Source of the DNA: Anaerolineae bacterium
GTDB lineage: Bacteria > Chloroflexota > Anaerolineae > Aggregatilineales > JAFGMM01
Assembly (NCBI GenBank): GCA_027494055.1
Contig: JAOSJO010000012.1
Coordinates: 1 to 64,000, forward strand
Direction: 5' to 3'
DNA: 64,000 bases
In this document: in pieces, positions 45,727-56,845 of the stretch
Position numbering within the stretch: position 1 is the stretch's first letter
Layout: every line of letters begins with the position of its first letter
Notes under the pieces: generated by a model
Seen by the model: the letters and a program-made list of their open reading frames with translations, nothing else
Told to the model about the DNA's origin: nothing
The model's database searches: none
Position numbers and translations under genes: made by a program

Positions 45727-48522
45727 ATGAAAGTCGAGCGACTTGCCAGGCTTAACCAACTCGGCCAGTCGATGTGGTATGACAACATCCGCCGGGCGCT
45801 GCTGGACTCCGGCGCGATGGAAGACCTGATCGAAGCCGGCGTCAGCGGCGTCACGTCGAACCCCACGATCTTTGAGAAGGCCATCGCCGGCAGCACGGAT
45901 TACGACCCGGCGCTGACCGCGCTCGCGGAGGCAGGGAAGTCGGTGGCGCAGATATACGAGACGCTGGCGCTTGAGGACATCCGGCGCACCGCCGACCTGC
46001 TCCGCCCGGTCTATGACGCGACCGACGGTGCGGACGGCTACGTGAGTCTGGAGGTCAGCCCCACGCTGGCCCACGACACCGACGGCACCGTCCAGGAGGC
46101 GCGGCGGCTGTTCAAGGCGCTGGGACGCCCCAACGTAATGATTAAGGTCCCGGCCACGCCCGAAGGCGTCCCGGCCATCGAGACGCTCATCGGCGAGGGC
46201 GTCAACGTCAACGTCACGTTGATCTTCTCGCTGGCGCAGTACGAGGCGGTGGGGCAGGCGTACATCGCCGGCGTTGAGCGGCTCGCGGCGGGAGGGAAGC
46301 CGCCGGCGCAGGTCGCGTCGGTGGCGTCGTTCTTCGTGAGCCGTGTCGATACGGCGGTTGACCGCGCGCTCCAGGACGCCGGCGAGACGGCCCTTCAGGG
46401 GAAGATCGCCATCGCCAACGCCAAGACAGCCTATGCGCGTTTCTGCGAAATCTTCAGCGGCGCGCGCTGGGACGCGCTGGCCGGCGAGGGGGCGCGCGTC
46501 CAGCGGCCGCTCTGGGCGAGCACCGGCGTCAAGAACCCCCAGTACCCCGACACGCTCTATGTGGACAGCCTCATCGGGCCGCAGACGGTCAACACCGCAC
46601 CGCCCGCCACCCTGCAAGCCTTCATCGACCACGGCACGGTCGAGCCAACGCTCGAAGCCCATCTCGACGCGGCGCGCGCGCAGCTTGCCCGCCTGGGCGA
46701 ACTCGGCATCGACCTGGAGGCGATCACGCAGCAGTTGCAGGATGACGGCGTGGCGGCCTTCGCCGAATCCTTCGCGTCGCTCATGGCGGGGATCGAGGCG
46801 AAGCGCGCCAGGCTCCAGGCGGGCCGGCGGGACTTCACCGCGCGCCTCGGCAACTACGGGGCGGTGCTCAACGCCGCCCTCGATGACCTGACCGAAAACC
46901 GCATCGTGGCGCGCATCTGGGAGCACGACCACAGGGTGTGGAAGGGCAATCCCTCCGAAATCCGAAACCGCCTCGGCTGGCTGCACATCGCCGATGTCAT
47001 GCTCGATCACGCGGGCGAGATGCAGGCGCTGCTTGAGGACGTGCGCGCCGACGGATACACCCACGCGCTGCTGCTCGGCATGGGCGGCTCCAGCCTCGCG
47101 CCGGAGGTGTTCCGGGAGACCTTCGGCGTGGCCGAGGGCGCGCTCGACCTGGCCGTCCTCGACAGCACCGACCCCGGCGCGGTGCTCGCGCAGGCCGAAC
47201 GCCTCGACCCCGCCAGGACGCTGTTCATCGTGTCCACCAAGTCCGGCGGCACCATCGAGACACTTTCGTTCTTCAAGTACTTCTACAACCGGGTTGCGGA
47301 CGCGCTCGGCAGCGACCAGGCGGGCGCGCACTTCATCGCGATCACCGACCCCGGCAGCCGGCTGGAGGCGCTGGCACGACAGCACAACTTCCGCGCGACA
47401 TTCCTCAACGACACGACCATCGGCGGGCGGTATTCGGCGCTCTCGTACTTCGGCCTTGTGCCGGCGGCGCTCGCCGGTGTGGACGTGCCCCGCCTGCTCG
47501 ACCGCGCCCTGACGGCAATGTGCGGCAGCGAGTTCTGCGTGCACGAGGCGGACAACCCCGGCGCGTGGCTCGGCGCGATCATGGGCGAGCTGGCGAAGGC
47601 CGGCCGCGACAAGGTCACGCTCGTCGCCTCGCCGCCCATCGCCAGCTTCAGCGACTGGGTGGAGCAGTTGATCGCGGAGAGCACCGGCAAAGAAGGCAAG
47701 GGCATCCTGCCCGTGGTCGGCGAGCCGCTCGGCGCCCCCGAACTCTACGGCGACGACCGCCTCTTCGTCTACATGCGCCTCGACGGCGACGACACGCACG
47801 ACGCCGCGCTCCAGAGGCTGGAGGAAGCCGGGCACCCGGTCGTCTACCTCCACCTCCCAGACCTGTACGGCCTGGGGGCGCTGTTCTTCATCTGGGAGTT
47901 CGCGACCGCCGTCGCCGGCCAGCGCCTGGGCATCAACCCGTTCGACCAGCCCAACGTCGAGGGCGCCAAGGCGCGCGCGCGGGAGATGATGGCCGTTTAT
48001 GCCGACAGGGGGACGCTGTCCACTGAGATGGCCACGCTGACCGATGGAAACATCGCCGTCTATGGCAACGTGGACGCCTCCAGCGTCGGCGAAGCGCTCA
48101 CGCGCTTTCTCGGCAAGGCCGAGGTCGGCGATTACGTCGCGTTGCAGGCTTACGTGCAGCCCACAGCCGAGACCGACCAGACGCTCGCCGCGTTGCGGCT
48201 CAGGCTCCGGGAGCGCACAAAGCTGGCGACGACGGTCGGCTACGGGCCGCGCTTCCTGCACTCGACCGGCCAGCTCCACAAGGGCGACGCCGGCAACGGC
48301 CTCTTCGTGCAGATCACCGCCGACGCGCCGCACGACGTTGACATCCCGGACAAGGCGGGCGAACCCGCCTCGTCGATCCGCTTCGGCGTGCTGATCGCAG
48401 CGCAGGCGCTCGGCGACGCGCAGGCGCTCCGCGAGGCGAAGCCGCCGCGCCGCGTGATTCGCTTCCACCTCGGCACGGACGTCGTTGGCGGGCTGGAGCG
48501 GCTCTTAGAGGCGTTGGCCTGA
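45727..48522 (+). CDS. tal-pgi: Bifunctional transaldolase / glucose-6-phosphate isomerase
   Basis: 931 residues joining two sugar-phosphate enzymes. Residues 1-~365: transaldolase with GVTSNPTIFEKAI, the Schiff-base Lys in NVMIKVPATPEG and SVASFFVSRVD. Residues ~375-931: phosphoglucose isomerase with GMGGSSLAPEV, STKSGGTIET and the C-terminal catalytic region. Links the pentose-phosphate pathway to glycolysis and gluconeogenesis. ATG 45727 chosen for GAGGGAGAG upstream; the longer open frame is promoter DNA. Gap 45534-45726 separates it from the divergent helicase genes and should hold both promoters. Frame intact. Confidence 0.95.
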   Translation: MKVERLARLNQLGQSMWYDNIRRALLDSGAMEDLIEAGVSGVTSNPTIFEKAIAGSTDYDPALTALAEAGKSVAQIYETLALEDIRRTADLLRPVYDATDGADGYVSLEVSPTLAHDTDGTVQEARRLFKALGRPNVMIKVPATPEGVPAIETLIGEGVNVNVTLIFSLAQYEAVGQAYIAGVERLAAGGKPPAQVASVASFFVSRVDTAVDRALQDAGETALQGKIAIANAKTAYARFCEIFSGARWDALAGEGARVQRPLWASTGVKNPQYPDTLYVDSLIGPQTVNTAPPATLQAFIDHGTVEPTLEAHLDAARAQLARLGELGIDLEAITQQLQDDGVAAFAESFASLMAGIEAKRARLQAGRRDFTARLGNYGAVLNAALDDLTENRIVARIWEHDHRVWKGNPSEIRNRLGWLHIADVMLDHAGEMQALLEDVRADGYTHALLLGMGGSSLAPEVFRETFGVAEGALDLAVLDSTDPGAVLAQAERLDPARTLFIVSTKSGGTIETLSFFKYFYNRVADALGSDQAGAHFIAITDPGSRLEALARQHNFRATFLNDTTIGGRYSALSYFGLVPAALAGVDVPRLLDRALTAMCGSEFCVHEADNPGAWLGAIMGELAKAGRDKVTLVASPPIASFSDWVEQLIAESTGKEGKGILPVVGEPLGAPELYGDDRLFVYMRLDGDDTHDAALQRLEEAGHPVVYLHLPDLYGLGALFFIWEFATAVAGQRLGINPFDQPNVEGAKARAREMMAVYADRGTLSTEMATLTDGNIAVYGNVDASSVGEALTRFLGKAEVGDYVALQAYVQPTAETDQTLAALRLRLRERTKLATTVGYGPRFLHSTGQLHKGDAGNGLFVQITADAPHDVDIPDKAGEPASSIRFGVLIAAQALGDAQALREAKPPRRVIRFHLGTDVVGGLERLLEALA

Positions 48523-48588
48523 GCCGGATGGCCTCGCTCCGGGCGGGTTCTGATCATCGATGGAAAACAGCGAGAGGAATCGGAACAC

Positions 48589-49665
48589 GTGACGCAGATT
48601 ACGACCATCGAACGCCACATCCTGGATCAACAGCGGCTATTCCCGGAGGCGCGCGGGACCTTCACCCAACTGATGTACGACGTGGGGTTGTTCGCCAAGC
48701 TGATCGCCCGTGAGGTGCGACATGCGGGCCTGGTTGACATCCTGGGCCGGGCCGGGAGCACCAACATCCAGGGGGAGGAGCAGCAGAAGCTCGATGTCTA
48801 TGCTCATGATACCATCGTGCGCATGATGGAGTACACGGGGCGCGTGTGCATTATGGCTTCCGAAGAAATTGCCGGACCGATTCGCGTCCCGGAGGAGTAC
48901 GGCTGCGGCGACTACGTGCTGCTCTTCGACCCATTGGACGGCTCGTCCAACATCGATTACAACGTCAGCACCGGCACCATATTCTCCGTCCACCGCCGCG
49001 TCACCTCGTGCGAGACGCCTGGCGGCCTGGAGGACCTGCTCCAGCCGGGGTACAGGCAGGTTGCAGCGGGTTATGTCATCTATGGGTCAAGCACGATGTT
49101 GGTCTACACGGCAGGCCAGGGCGTGCACGGTTTCACGCTCGATGCCAGCCTGGGCGAGTTCCTGCTCTCTCACCCGGATATCCGCATTCCAGACGCGCCT
49201 GGCTACTACAGCGTCAACGCAGGCTACGCGCGCTACTGGACCGAGGGCGTCCGGCGCTATGTGGAATGGCTCACCGGGCGCACGCCCGACAGCCCCGCGC
49301 CGGCCATGCCGCTGCGCTATACCGGCTCGCTGGTCGCAGACTTCCACCGCACGCTGCTCGCGGGCGGGGTGTTCTTGTACCCTGCCGACACGCGCGACGC
49401 AGCGCACTCACACGGAAAGCTGCGCCTGTGCTATGAGTGTGCGCCGCTCGCGTTCATCATGGCCCAGGCCGGCGGCTATGCCTCGGACGGCGTCAACCCG
49501 ATCCTGAACCTCCTCCCGCGCGAGCTGCACCAGCGCGCGCCGTTCTTCGTCGGCAACGCCAGGCTGGTGCGGGAGGCTGAACGCTTCATCGCGCGCTACG
49601 ACGCCGACTGGGCAGTGGCCTATCGGGATCAGGTTGTGGTCGTGCGCGAACCCACCGAAGCATGA
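48589..49665 (+). CDS. fbp: Fructose-1,6-bisphosphatase, class I
   Basis: Gluconeogenic phosphatase acting on fructose-1,6-bisphosphate. 358 residues. Metal-site Glu in [34 protein letters not shown], the substrate-binding region [24 protein letters not shown] start at 48589 with GAGAGGA upstream. Follows tal-pgi at 66 bp, same strand; together they favour hexose formation and supply erythrose-4-phosphate for the aromatic pathway encoded in the same window. Confidence 0.95.
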   Translation: MTQITTIERHILDQQRLFPEARGTFTQLMYDVGLFAKLIAREVRHAGLVDILGRAGSTNIQGEEQQKLDVYAHDTIVRMMEYTGRVCIMASEEIAGPIRVPEEYGCGDYVLLFDPLDGSSNIDYNVSTGTIFSVHRRVTSCETPGGLEDLLQPGYRQVAAGYVIYGSSTMLVYTAGQGVHGFTLDASLGEFLLSHPDIRIPDAPGYYSVNAGYARYWTEGVRRYVEWLTGRTPDSPAPAMPLRYTGSLVADFHRTLLAGGVFLYPADTRDAAHSHGKLRLCYECAPLAFIMAQAGGYASDGVNPILNLLPRELHQRAPFFVGNARLVREAERFIARYDADWAVAYRDQVVVVREPTEA

Positions 49666-49834
49666 TAGCCGGCACGCGATGCTGGAGCTATTCGGCGCGC
49701 CTGCCGAGTAGCCGCCCGCGCGGCGCGCCGGCCCACTTGCCAACCCTGCGCGCCCTTTTTACAATCGCCGGCGCGGTGGGCAACCGGCCCACAACAACCA
49801 CCCACCGCTGGCGGTCGCACCGGGAGGCTGAACT

Positions 49835-51031
49835 ATGGACGCGCCCCATTTCCTGACTGACGCGATTGGAGCGGACGCGGCGCTGGTCACAACGCGGCTC
49901 GCCGTCGCCCTGCTGATCCTGATCGCACTTTTCCCGATCCGGCGGATCAACCGGTGGCTCTCCAAACGGATCATCTACTTCATCGACCGCGCAGTCGAGC
50001 GGGCAACGAAGTCAGAGCTTCCGCTCGACATACAACTCATCAAGGTCTTCATCAAGCCGCTGGATCTGTTGCTCTTCACTGTGGGCGTCTGGTTCGCCCT
50101 GGCGGTTGGGCTTTACGCCTTGCCGGGGCTGTCGCCAATCGTGCCCAGGGTGATCAACGCCATCGGCAGCTCGTTGGTGGCAGCCGCGCTCTTCTGGACC
50201 CTGTTCGGCATCACGGACGTGGTCGCCTACTACCTCTCCCTATCCGAGAGCCGCCCGGCCGGCGTCGATGACACCATCATCCGGTTCCTTGCCGGGTTAG
50301 GAAAGATCGTCATCATCGTCGTCGCCGTAATCGTGATCGTGCAGGAGTGGGGCTACGACCTCACCGGCCTGATTACGGGGCTTGGCCTGGGCACGGTCGC
50401 GGTGTCATTGGCGGCGCAGGATTCGGTCGCCAACCTGATCGGCTACTTCGCCATCATGTCCGACCGCCCGTTTGAAGTCGGCGAGTACATCGTGCTGGAC
50501 AACGTCGCTGGCGTTGTGGAGGACATCGGCTTCCGCAGCACGCGGATCCGGCAGCTCGACCAGTCGCTGGTAACCGTCCCCAACAAGACCGTCGCGGCGG
50601 CGACGGTCACAAACTGGGCGCGCGTGCAGAAGCGCCGGCTGAACATGACGCTCAACCTCCGGCGCGATACCCCGCCGGACCGGGTGCTCTCCGTGGTGCG
50701 CGACATCCGCGCGCTGCTTGTCAACAATCAGAACGCGGAGGCCGATTCAGTGGTCGTGCAGTTCACCGATTTCGGCGACAACTCGCTGGACATCATGGTC
50801 ATCAGCATGTTCAGGATCGCCGACTGGGCCGCTTTCCAGGCGGAAAAGGAAAAGATCATCGTGGAGGCGCTCCGCATCCTGGAGCAGCACGGCGTCAGCC
50901 TCGCCATCCCGCAGACCATGATCGTGCGCGATTCGGCCCTCGAAGCGACCTCTTTCCAGGACACCGCCGAGACCGGCGAGGCGGACGCCTACATGGCCGG
51001 CAACGCCGAGGCGGACCCGCCGCCTCGCTAG
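49835..51031 (+). CDS. MscS-family mechanosensitive channel
   Basis: 398 residues, four or five membrane helices (about 20-38, 75-100, 110-130, 150-170), the pore helix TGLGLGTVAVSLAAQDSVAN with the family's Gly/Ala packing, then the beta domain (DRPFEVGEYIVL, NKTVAAATVTNW). Releases solutes on osmotic downshock. Frame intact. ATG 49835 follows a CGGGAGG site. Upstream gap 49666-49834 shows no gene. Confidence 0.92.
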   Translation: MDAPHFLTDAIGADAALVTTRLAVALLILIALFPIRRINRWLSKRIIYFIDRAVERATKSELPLDIQLIKVFIKPLDLLLFTVGVWFALAVGLYALPGLSPIVPRVINAIGSSLVAAALFWTLFGITDVVAYYLSLSESRPAGVDDTIIRFLAGLGKIVIIVVAVIVIVQEWGYDLTGLITGLGLGTVAVSLAAQDSVANLIGYFAIMSDRPFEVGEYIVLDNVAGVVEDIGFRSTRIRQLDQSLVTVPNKTVAAATVTNWARVQKRRLNMTLNLRRDTPPDRVLSVVRDIRALLVNNQNAEADSVVVQFTDFGDNSLDIMVISMFRIADWAAFQAEKEKIIVEALRILEQHGVSLAIPQTMIVRDSALEATSFQDTAETGEADAYMAGNAEADPPPR

Positions 51032-51038
51032 ACGCAAA

Positions 51039-51064
51039 AAGCGCCGGCCACATCGCCGGCGCTT
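51039..51064. terminator. Terminator between mscS and epimerase genes
   Basis: AAGCGCCGGC / GCCGGCGCTT, a perfect 10-bp stem with a 6-base loop, followed by TTT on the minus strand (CTTTTTG). Serves both convergent genes. Confidence 0.85.
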
Positions 51065-51085
51065 GCCTCCACCAGATCAGCCGCG

Positions 51086-52086
51086 CTACTGCACGATGAA
51101 GGTCGCGTTCGGTACTTCGGCGACAGCGGGTCCTGGATGAGGCCAAGCCGGATCGCGTCATGTACCTCGTGGATGCCCTGCTCCACCGTGACCTTCGGCT
51201 CGAACCCCAGCACGCTGCGAATCTTGTCGAAGCGCACGCGAATGTCGCGCATGTCGCCGCCAAACGACAGGTCTTTATACTGCACCGCGACGCGCGGCAC
51301 GATCCGCGCGACCGCCTCGACAATCTGGTCCTTGCTCATGTTGCCCCGCTCGGAGCCGAGGTTGAAGATCTCGCAGGTCACCTTCTCGCGGTCGGCCTCC
51401 AGCGCGAGGATGATGCCCTCGACCGTGTCGCTGACGTGGACAAACGAGCGGTGATAGCCCCGCTGGTAGATGATCAGCTCGCCCTTGGTCATCGCCTCCA
51501 GCACGAACTGGTTGATAATCAGGTCGAAGCGCGTGCGCGGCGAGACGCCAAACAGCGTCGCGAAGCGCAGGATCACCGGGGCGCACGGCGCGCCCACGCC
51601 CTGCGCAAGCAGGTGTTGCTCCGCCTCGATCTTGGTCTCCGCGTAGAGCGACTGGGGGTTCAACGCCGAGGTCTCGTCAACCGGGTCGCTGTTCGCGGCG
51701 ATGCCGTAGTTGCTGTAGGTCGAGGAGAAGACAAAACGCTTCGCGCCCACCTTGTTGGCGAAGTCATACATGTAGCGCGTCGCCTCGGTGTTGTACAGCC
51801 GCGCGACCTTTGGCCCAACCTGCTGACATGCCGGGAACCCGACAATCGCCGCGAGGTGGATGACCGCGTCCACGCCGTCGAAAAAGGGGCGCGCCGCGTC
51901 CGGCTCGGTGACGTTGACCTTGGCGAAACGGAAACTCGGGTGTGTGAAGTACGGCAGCAGCGCTTCGCCGCCCCAGAGCAGATCGTCCAGGACCGTGACG
52001 CGATACCCTCGCTGCAAGAGCTTGCCGGTCAGCATGGAGCCGATGTAGCCCGCGCCGCCGGTGATCAAGACGTGTTTCTCGTCCAA
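51086..52086 (-). CDS. NAD-dependent sugar-nucleotide epimerase/dehydratase
   Basis: About 334 residues, extended SDR family. VLITGGAGYIGSMLTG at the N-terminus, HLAAIVG, catalytic FSSTYSNYG and YAETK (Tyr-x3-Lys), RFATLFGVSP. Substrate probably a UDP- or GDP-sugar. Start TTG 52086 with AAGGAG upstream. The uncorrected frame runs to 51028, into the terminator; a missing base near 51108 restores the natural end NATFIVQ with TAG at 51086. Next to a GHMP sugar kinase, suggesting a nucleotide-sugar pathway. Confidence 0.87.
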
Positions 52087-52100
52087 GTGCGCTAACTCCT

Positions 52101-53142
52101 TTATCCGTGTGTCGGTTCTGAATCGTCGTGCGCAACCCAGGTCACCAGACCTGTCATGTCAAAGTTGAAGTCAATGATCTGCGCGCCGCGCTGTTCGAAG
52201 CGCGCGCCGCAAGACGTGCTCCTGATCCGGCCTGGCGTAGAACAGAACGCACCCGCCGCCGCCCGCGCCGGTCGCCTTGCCGCTGATCGCGCCGTTGGCG
52301 CAGGCAGTCTCAAACAGCGCATCGATGTCGCTGTTGGTGACCGACTTGTCGAGCCGCTTCCTGGCATTCCCAGTTCTCGCCGAGCAGGTCGCCGAACGAC
52401 GAGAGGTCGCCGGCAAGCAGCGCGCTCTTGATCTCGCGCGCGATGGCCTTGAGGCGGTGCAGCGCATCGACCGTGGTCGGCACGCGCTGGCGGTATGCAC
52501 CCATGACCAGCTCAATGATGTTGCTGGAAATGCGCGACTTGCCCGTATAGCAGAGCACCAGGCGCTTCTCCAGCTCGCACAGCGTGTCTGGCGAGAGCTT
52601 CAGCGGGCTGATGTTAACCGCCGGGTCCTCGAACTCCATGAAGGTGATGCCGCCAATGGCCGCCGCGTACTGGTCCTGCTTGCCGCCGGCCAGGTCCAGC
52701 TCTTCCACTTCCAGGTAGTTCGCTAGGCGCGCGATCTCGTGCACCGAAAGCTTGTCGTTCTGCAGCCGGTTGAGCAGCCCGATGAGCGCCACGCTGATCG
52801 ACGCCGAGGAGCCGGTACCCGACCCCGGCGGCGCGTCGCAGCGCACGTAGAGGTGCATTCCTGCTGGATGCCCAGCCGGTGGATGGCAGCCTTGATGAGG
52901 TCAAGGTTGCCGTCGTACTCGATGTCGCGGAACGACTTGACCTCCAGGTAGCGGTCGAAGTCGGCGGACTCGATCTCGATTTGCTCTCCCGCGTGCGGGA
53001 TCATGGTCACGTAGGTGTAGCGGTTGATCGCGCCGCTCACCACCGCCCCGCCGACCTCCGCCGAGAAGGGCGGCACGTCGGTCCAGCCGCCGGCCAGGTC
53101 GATGCGCACGGGCGCGCGTGCGCGCAGCACTGTTTGGCTCAC
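52101..53142 (-). CDS. GHMP-family sugar kinase (heptose-7-phosphate/fucose kinase-like)
   Basis: About 347 residues. APVRIDLAGGWTDVPPF resembles HddA (D-glycero-D-manno-heptose-7-phosphate kinase) and fucose-type kinases; GHMP motif PPGSGTGSSASISVALI; motif 3 GKATGAGGGGCVLFY. At least three single-base slips (near 52862, 52355 and 52200), each followed by conserved sequence. Ends 14 bp before the epimerase start and is probably co-transcribed with it. Confidence 0.85.
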
Positions 53143-53253
53143 GGGTCCTCTCCTCGGTTGCGTGCCTCAGGCGCGTGCCTCCAGGCGCACCCCACGCGGG
53201 CGCGCCCGGATCGGTTTACAACTATACCAGAGAGGACGGCGGGAGGTAAAGAA

Positions 53254-53690
53254 TCAAGCGGCGGCTTCGGCCCGCGCCTTGAGCGTCTGGTTCATCGCCT
53301 CGAAGCCGCGCCGGGTGCGCTCGCCGATCAGGCGTAAGATCGGGGAGACGAACAGCCCTGTGAACACCTCGCGCTGCACGAACCGGACGCGGTTCTCACC
53401 AAGCGGCTCGATAGTGAAGCCATGCTCGCCGTCGAAAAGGCCCGGAACGAACAGGTGCCCCAACCAGCGGAATTCGCGCTCCGGGACAACGGCCTGCACC
53501 ACCGGCCGGATTGCCATGCCACGACCGCCGGGTGGCTGCAACTGGATGTCAAGCCGCGCCCCCTCTGCGAGTTGCCCGCCGGCCCTGGGCATGAACGGGT
53601 TCCATTCGGGAAGCGGTCGAAATCGGGCAGGATTTGCCAGACGCGCGCCGCCGGCGCGTCGATTTCGATCTCGGTGTGGAGTGTCTTCAT
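53254..53690 (-). CDS. SRPBCC (START-like) family protein
   Basis: About 145 residues. Starts MKTLHTEIEIDAPAARVWQI with the typical SRPBCC opening; after a slip near 53605, FPEWNPFMPRA and the later strands plus the C-terminal helix (RTRRGFEAMNQTLK) follow. A hydrophobic ligand-binding fold without a defined ligand. ATG overlaps the YrdB-like gene stop by four bases, so they form one operon downstream of tetR. Confidence 0.8.
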
Positions 53691-54089
53691 CGCGCGCCGC
53701 CTGACGTCTCGGTGCCGGAGCGTCCCTGCCGGAGCAGCCAGAGAATGCGGTCGTAGGACGCGGCATAGTGCGCCACGACGGCAACCCCAAAGACAAGGCT
53801 CACCGTCTCGCTGCCGATGCTGTAGAGCGCCAGGGTCGCCGCCGCGAAGAAGACAAGCTCAAGCGCCAGCCGGACGACGCCAGGGATCGACGCCGGCGCT
53901 TTGCCCGCTGTGCTGTCGCCCGGCGCTCTGAAAGTCGCCCACAGCACGGCGGGCGATGGCCGGCACGCCCAGCGCCAGCGCAAGGCTCACCACGCCCTCG
54001 CCCTGCCGGGAACCCCAGGCGCCCAGCGCGAACAACGCAGCGATTTCAAGCAAGAACCGGAAACCGAGATTGACCGGATGTGATCCCAT
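53687..54089 (-). CDS. YrdB family (DUF2568) membrane protein
   Basis: About 134 residues and four predicted helices: NLGFRFLLEIAALFALG first, then ALALGVPAIA, LALELVFFAAATLALY and a last one near VFGVAVVAHYAA. A slip near 53950 splits the N-terminal helices from the AVLWATFRAPGDS segment. Function unknown. Sits between tetR and the SRPBCC gene. Confidence 0.75.
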
Positions 54090-54110
54090 TGCATTGCCTC
54101 CCTAACAGCT

Positions 54111-54768
54111 TCACTGGACAGCATCGAGCGCGGCGGATTCGATGACCGTGTCCAACGATGCCAGCGCGACGTCAACCGCGTCCGGCGCAAGGCCGAGCGC
54201 CCGTACATTCCACCGCGTCAAGAACCGTCCCAGCGCCGCCGCATCGGGGGCGACCGCGCCGGCAAGCGCCTTCTCAAGGACGCTGAAGTTCGCGCCGTTC
54301 CAGGCATACCGCCAGATCAAGGTCATGATCGCCCAGGAGCGCCGGGTTCGCCTCAAAGAAACGTCGGACCCGCCCCGCGTAGATTTCGTGAATGATGTGG
54401 CGGAGCGCCGGATACGACGCGCCCACCAACACCTGGCGCACGATGTCCGCGCGCGCGAGCGCCGCCTCGACGCCGAAATACAGCGCCGCCGCCATGCGTC
54501 CCGGTCCCGATGGCGCGCGCGCCATCTGCGCGTCAATTGCGCGCTCGATCTCTTCACTCACCGCGCGGATAACGGCAACCATCAAGTCCTCTTTGTCGTG
54601 GAAGTAAAAGTAACAGTTGCCGATAGACGTACCCGCGTCCTGCACGATCTGCTGCATCGTCGTCGCCTCGAAACCCTGCCTGGCGAAACGCGCACGCGCC
54701 GCGCGCAGCAGCCGGTCACGGACCTCGGCTCTGCCTTTGCGCTCACTTTCCGTGTCACTTGCCGACAT
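54111..54768 (-). CDS. TetR-family transcriptional regulator
   Basis: About 218 residues. N-terminal TetR DNA-binding domain (RDRLLRAARARFARQGFEAT, helix-turn-helix around IVQDAGTSIGNCYFYFHDKE), then a helical ligand domain. A slip near 54330 shifts the frame at ALLGDHDL; WRYAWNGANFSVLEKAL continues. The promoter upstream carries two overlapping palindromes at the -10, so it probably represses itself and the yrdB-SRPBCC genes downstream. Ligand unknown. Confidence 0.88.
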
Positions 54769-54794
54769 CGACGCCTCTTGTGCGGAAGAATTTG

Positions 54795-54836
54795 ATTCTA
54801 TATCGGAATTATAGAATTACATTCTATTTCTGTCAA
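54795..54836 (-). promoter_or_regulatory. tetR promoter with palindromic operator
   Basis: On the minus strand TTGACA (54836-54831), exactly 17 bases, TATAAT (54813-54808): fully consensus. Two palindromes overlap it: ATTCTATA/TATAGAAT (54795-54817, 7-base gap) and ATAGAAT/ATTCTAT (54811-54827, 3-base gap), sharing one half-site. Likely TetR operator. Confidence 0.78.
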
Positions 54837-54918
54837 CTTTTGTCCATATAGTCGTGAATATCAACAAAATGACGCCGGCCACGGGGCCGGCACCAGGCAA
54901 CCCGCGCGGATTGCGCAC

Positions 54919-56692
54919 TTATTTGGGCGCGCTCCCCTCGCCGGGCATGTAGTCGCGCAGGATCGAGCCGCCGACGAACTCCCGCAGCAGCGAGTTGTCG
55001 GGAATCAGGTCGCCATCCAGCGGCAGCACCCACCGCAGGAACGAGAGCAGGCGCTTGGCCTCGATGTAGTGCGGCGAGGTCGCGCCCACCTGGAGCAGCA
55101 GCGGCTCCGCCAGCGGGCGCAGGACCGCAAGCTCGTAGACCAGCGCGGAGTTGAACATCACGTCCGCGTGTTCCTGGTACGGGAAGATGTAGCGCTTTTC
55201 ACCTTCCCGGACGCTCGGCCAGCGCGCAAGCGTATCGACAGCCGAGTAGCCCCGCGTCCGCGCGTCGCGGACGATGCGGCGCAGCAGGCGCAGGTCGGTG
55301 GTGGGGACGCGGTTGTGCCGGTCGATGTTCAACTGCGTGAGCGCCGACACGTAGACGCGGTACGTGCAGCTTCCCGGCAGGTCGCGCACGAGGGCGGGGT
55401 TCATGCCATGAATGCCCTCCAGCAGGAGCACGTGCGCCGCGCTGAGCTGCACCACCTCCCCCGGCTCGCGCCGGCCGCTGATGAAGTTGAACCGGGGCAG
55501 TTGCACCTCGCGCCCTTCCATCAGGTCGAACAACTGGGCATTGAACAGGTCCAGGTCGAGGGCGTGGAGCGCCTCGAAGTCAAAGTCGCCGTTGGCGTCG
55601 CGCGGGGTCTTTTCGCGGTCCACGAAGTAATTGTCCAGCGCCAGCGGGTAGGGCTTGAGGCCCTGCGCCATCAGTTGCACGGCCAGCCGCTTAGAGAACG
55701 TCGTCTTTCCCGAAGAGGACGGGCCGGCAATCAACACCAGGCGCACGCACTGCTCCCGGTGCAGGCGCGCAACCTCCATCGCGATGCTCGCCACGCGCTG
55801 TTCGTGCAGCGCCTCGGCGACAAGAACAAGCTCGCGCGCCCGGCCCGCCTTGATCGCCTGGTTCAACTGGCCGATGTCCTCGATGCCGAGCAGGTCCAGC
55901 CATTCCGCCGACTGCTCGAAGACTGTCGCCAGCTTGGGCGACTCGCCCTCCGGGTAGATCACGCCGGGGTTCTCGCGTCGGGGATAGCGCAGCACAAACC
56001 CATTCGAGTATGGTTGCAGGCTGAAGGTCGTCAGGTAACCGGTCGAAGGCACCATGTAGCCGTAATAATAATCGCGCTGCCCCCGGAGCGTGTAGAGCAC
56101 GAGATAGTCTTTGTCGCGGAATTCGAGCAGGCGCAGCTTGTCGTCGGCTCTCTGCTCCCGAAAGTACGCCCGCGCCTCTTCCAGGGGCACGCGCACCTTC
56201 CGGATTGGCTCATTCGCCGCCACGATCTCCTGCATGTGGGTGGCAAGCACGGCCAGTTCATCCTCCGAGAACGGCGCGCGCCCGATCACCATGCAATAGA
56301 AAGCCCCCGTTGGGCAGCGCATGTTCGACCACAATTTCGTGACCGGGAAAAAGCTCGCGCGCTGCCGTCGCCAGCAAGAAGACGAGCGAGCGCCGGTAGA
56401 GGCGCATTCCGTCGCTGTCGCGCAGCGTCACCGGCCTGACCACCACGTCGCGCGTCATCGGGTACGTGAGTTCGCGCAACTGGCCGTCCACAATCGCCGC
56501 CACGATGGGCGCATCCATCGGGCGCGCGTTGAGCGGCTCCGCCGCGCGGATAAACTCCTCAAGCGGCGTGCCCACCGGCGCTTCAAGCACCAGGTCCTGC
56601 TCGACAAACGTTACCTGGGATGTCGTGCGCGGTTCCGCCCGCGTCGCGACATGCTTCTCGACCACGTCCATCCATCCCACCTTCTGCGCCAA
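54919..56692 (-). CDS. Nucleoside (uridine) kinase with N-terminal TGS/ThrRS-like region
   Basis: About 590 residues. N-terminal TGS-like ubiquitin fold (LEAPVGTPLEEFIRAAEPLN), a threonyl-tRNA-synthetase-like second domain, then a phosphoribulokinase/uridine-kinase domain: Walker A AGPSSSGKTTFSKRL near residue 320, DNYFVDREKTP, and LLLEGIHGMN. Phosphorylates a nucleoside, probably uridine. A slip near 56310 splits HALPNGGF from YCMVIGRAPFSE. The domain order is known in Firmicutes, Thermotogae and Chloroflexota. Frame ends in TAA at 54919. Confidence 0.88.
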
Positions 56693-56845
56693 TCCAAACG
56701 CCAGACAAACCAGTGCCCAAGTTTACCACATGTTGCAGATCGGCGTTGACGGATGGCCCGCCAGGGGTTACACTGAGCCAATCGCCCATGCGACGGCGGT
56801 AACGAAAAACGCCACGCAACAAGCCCAACGCAAAGGAGGCGCGAG

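Noticed and set aside
51028-51085. C-terminal extension of the epimerase into the terminator
   Set aside because: One restored base near 51108 gives the family's usual ending and a stop before the hairpin.
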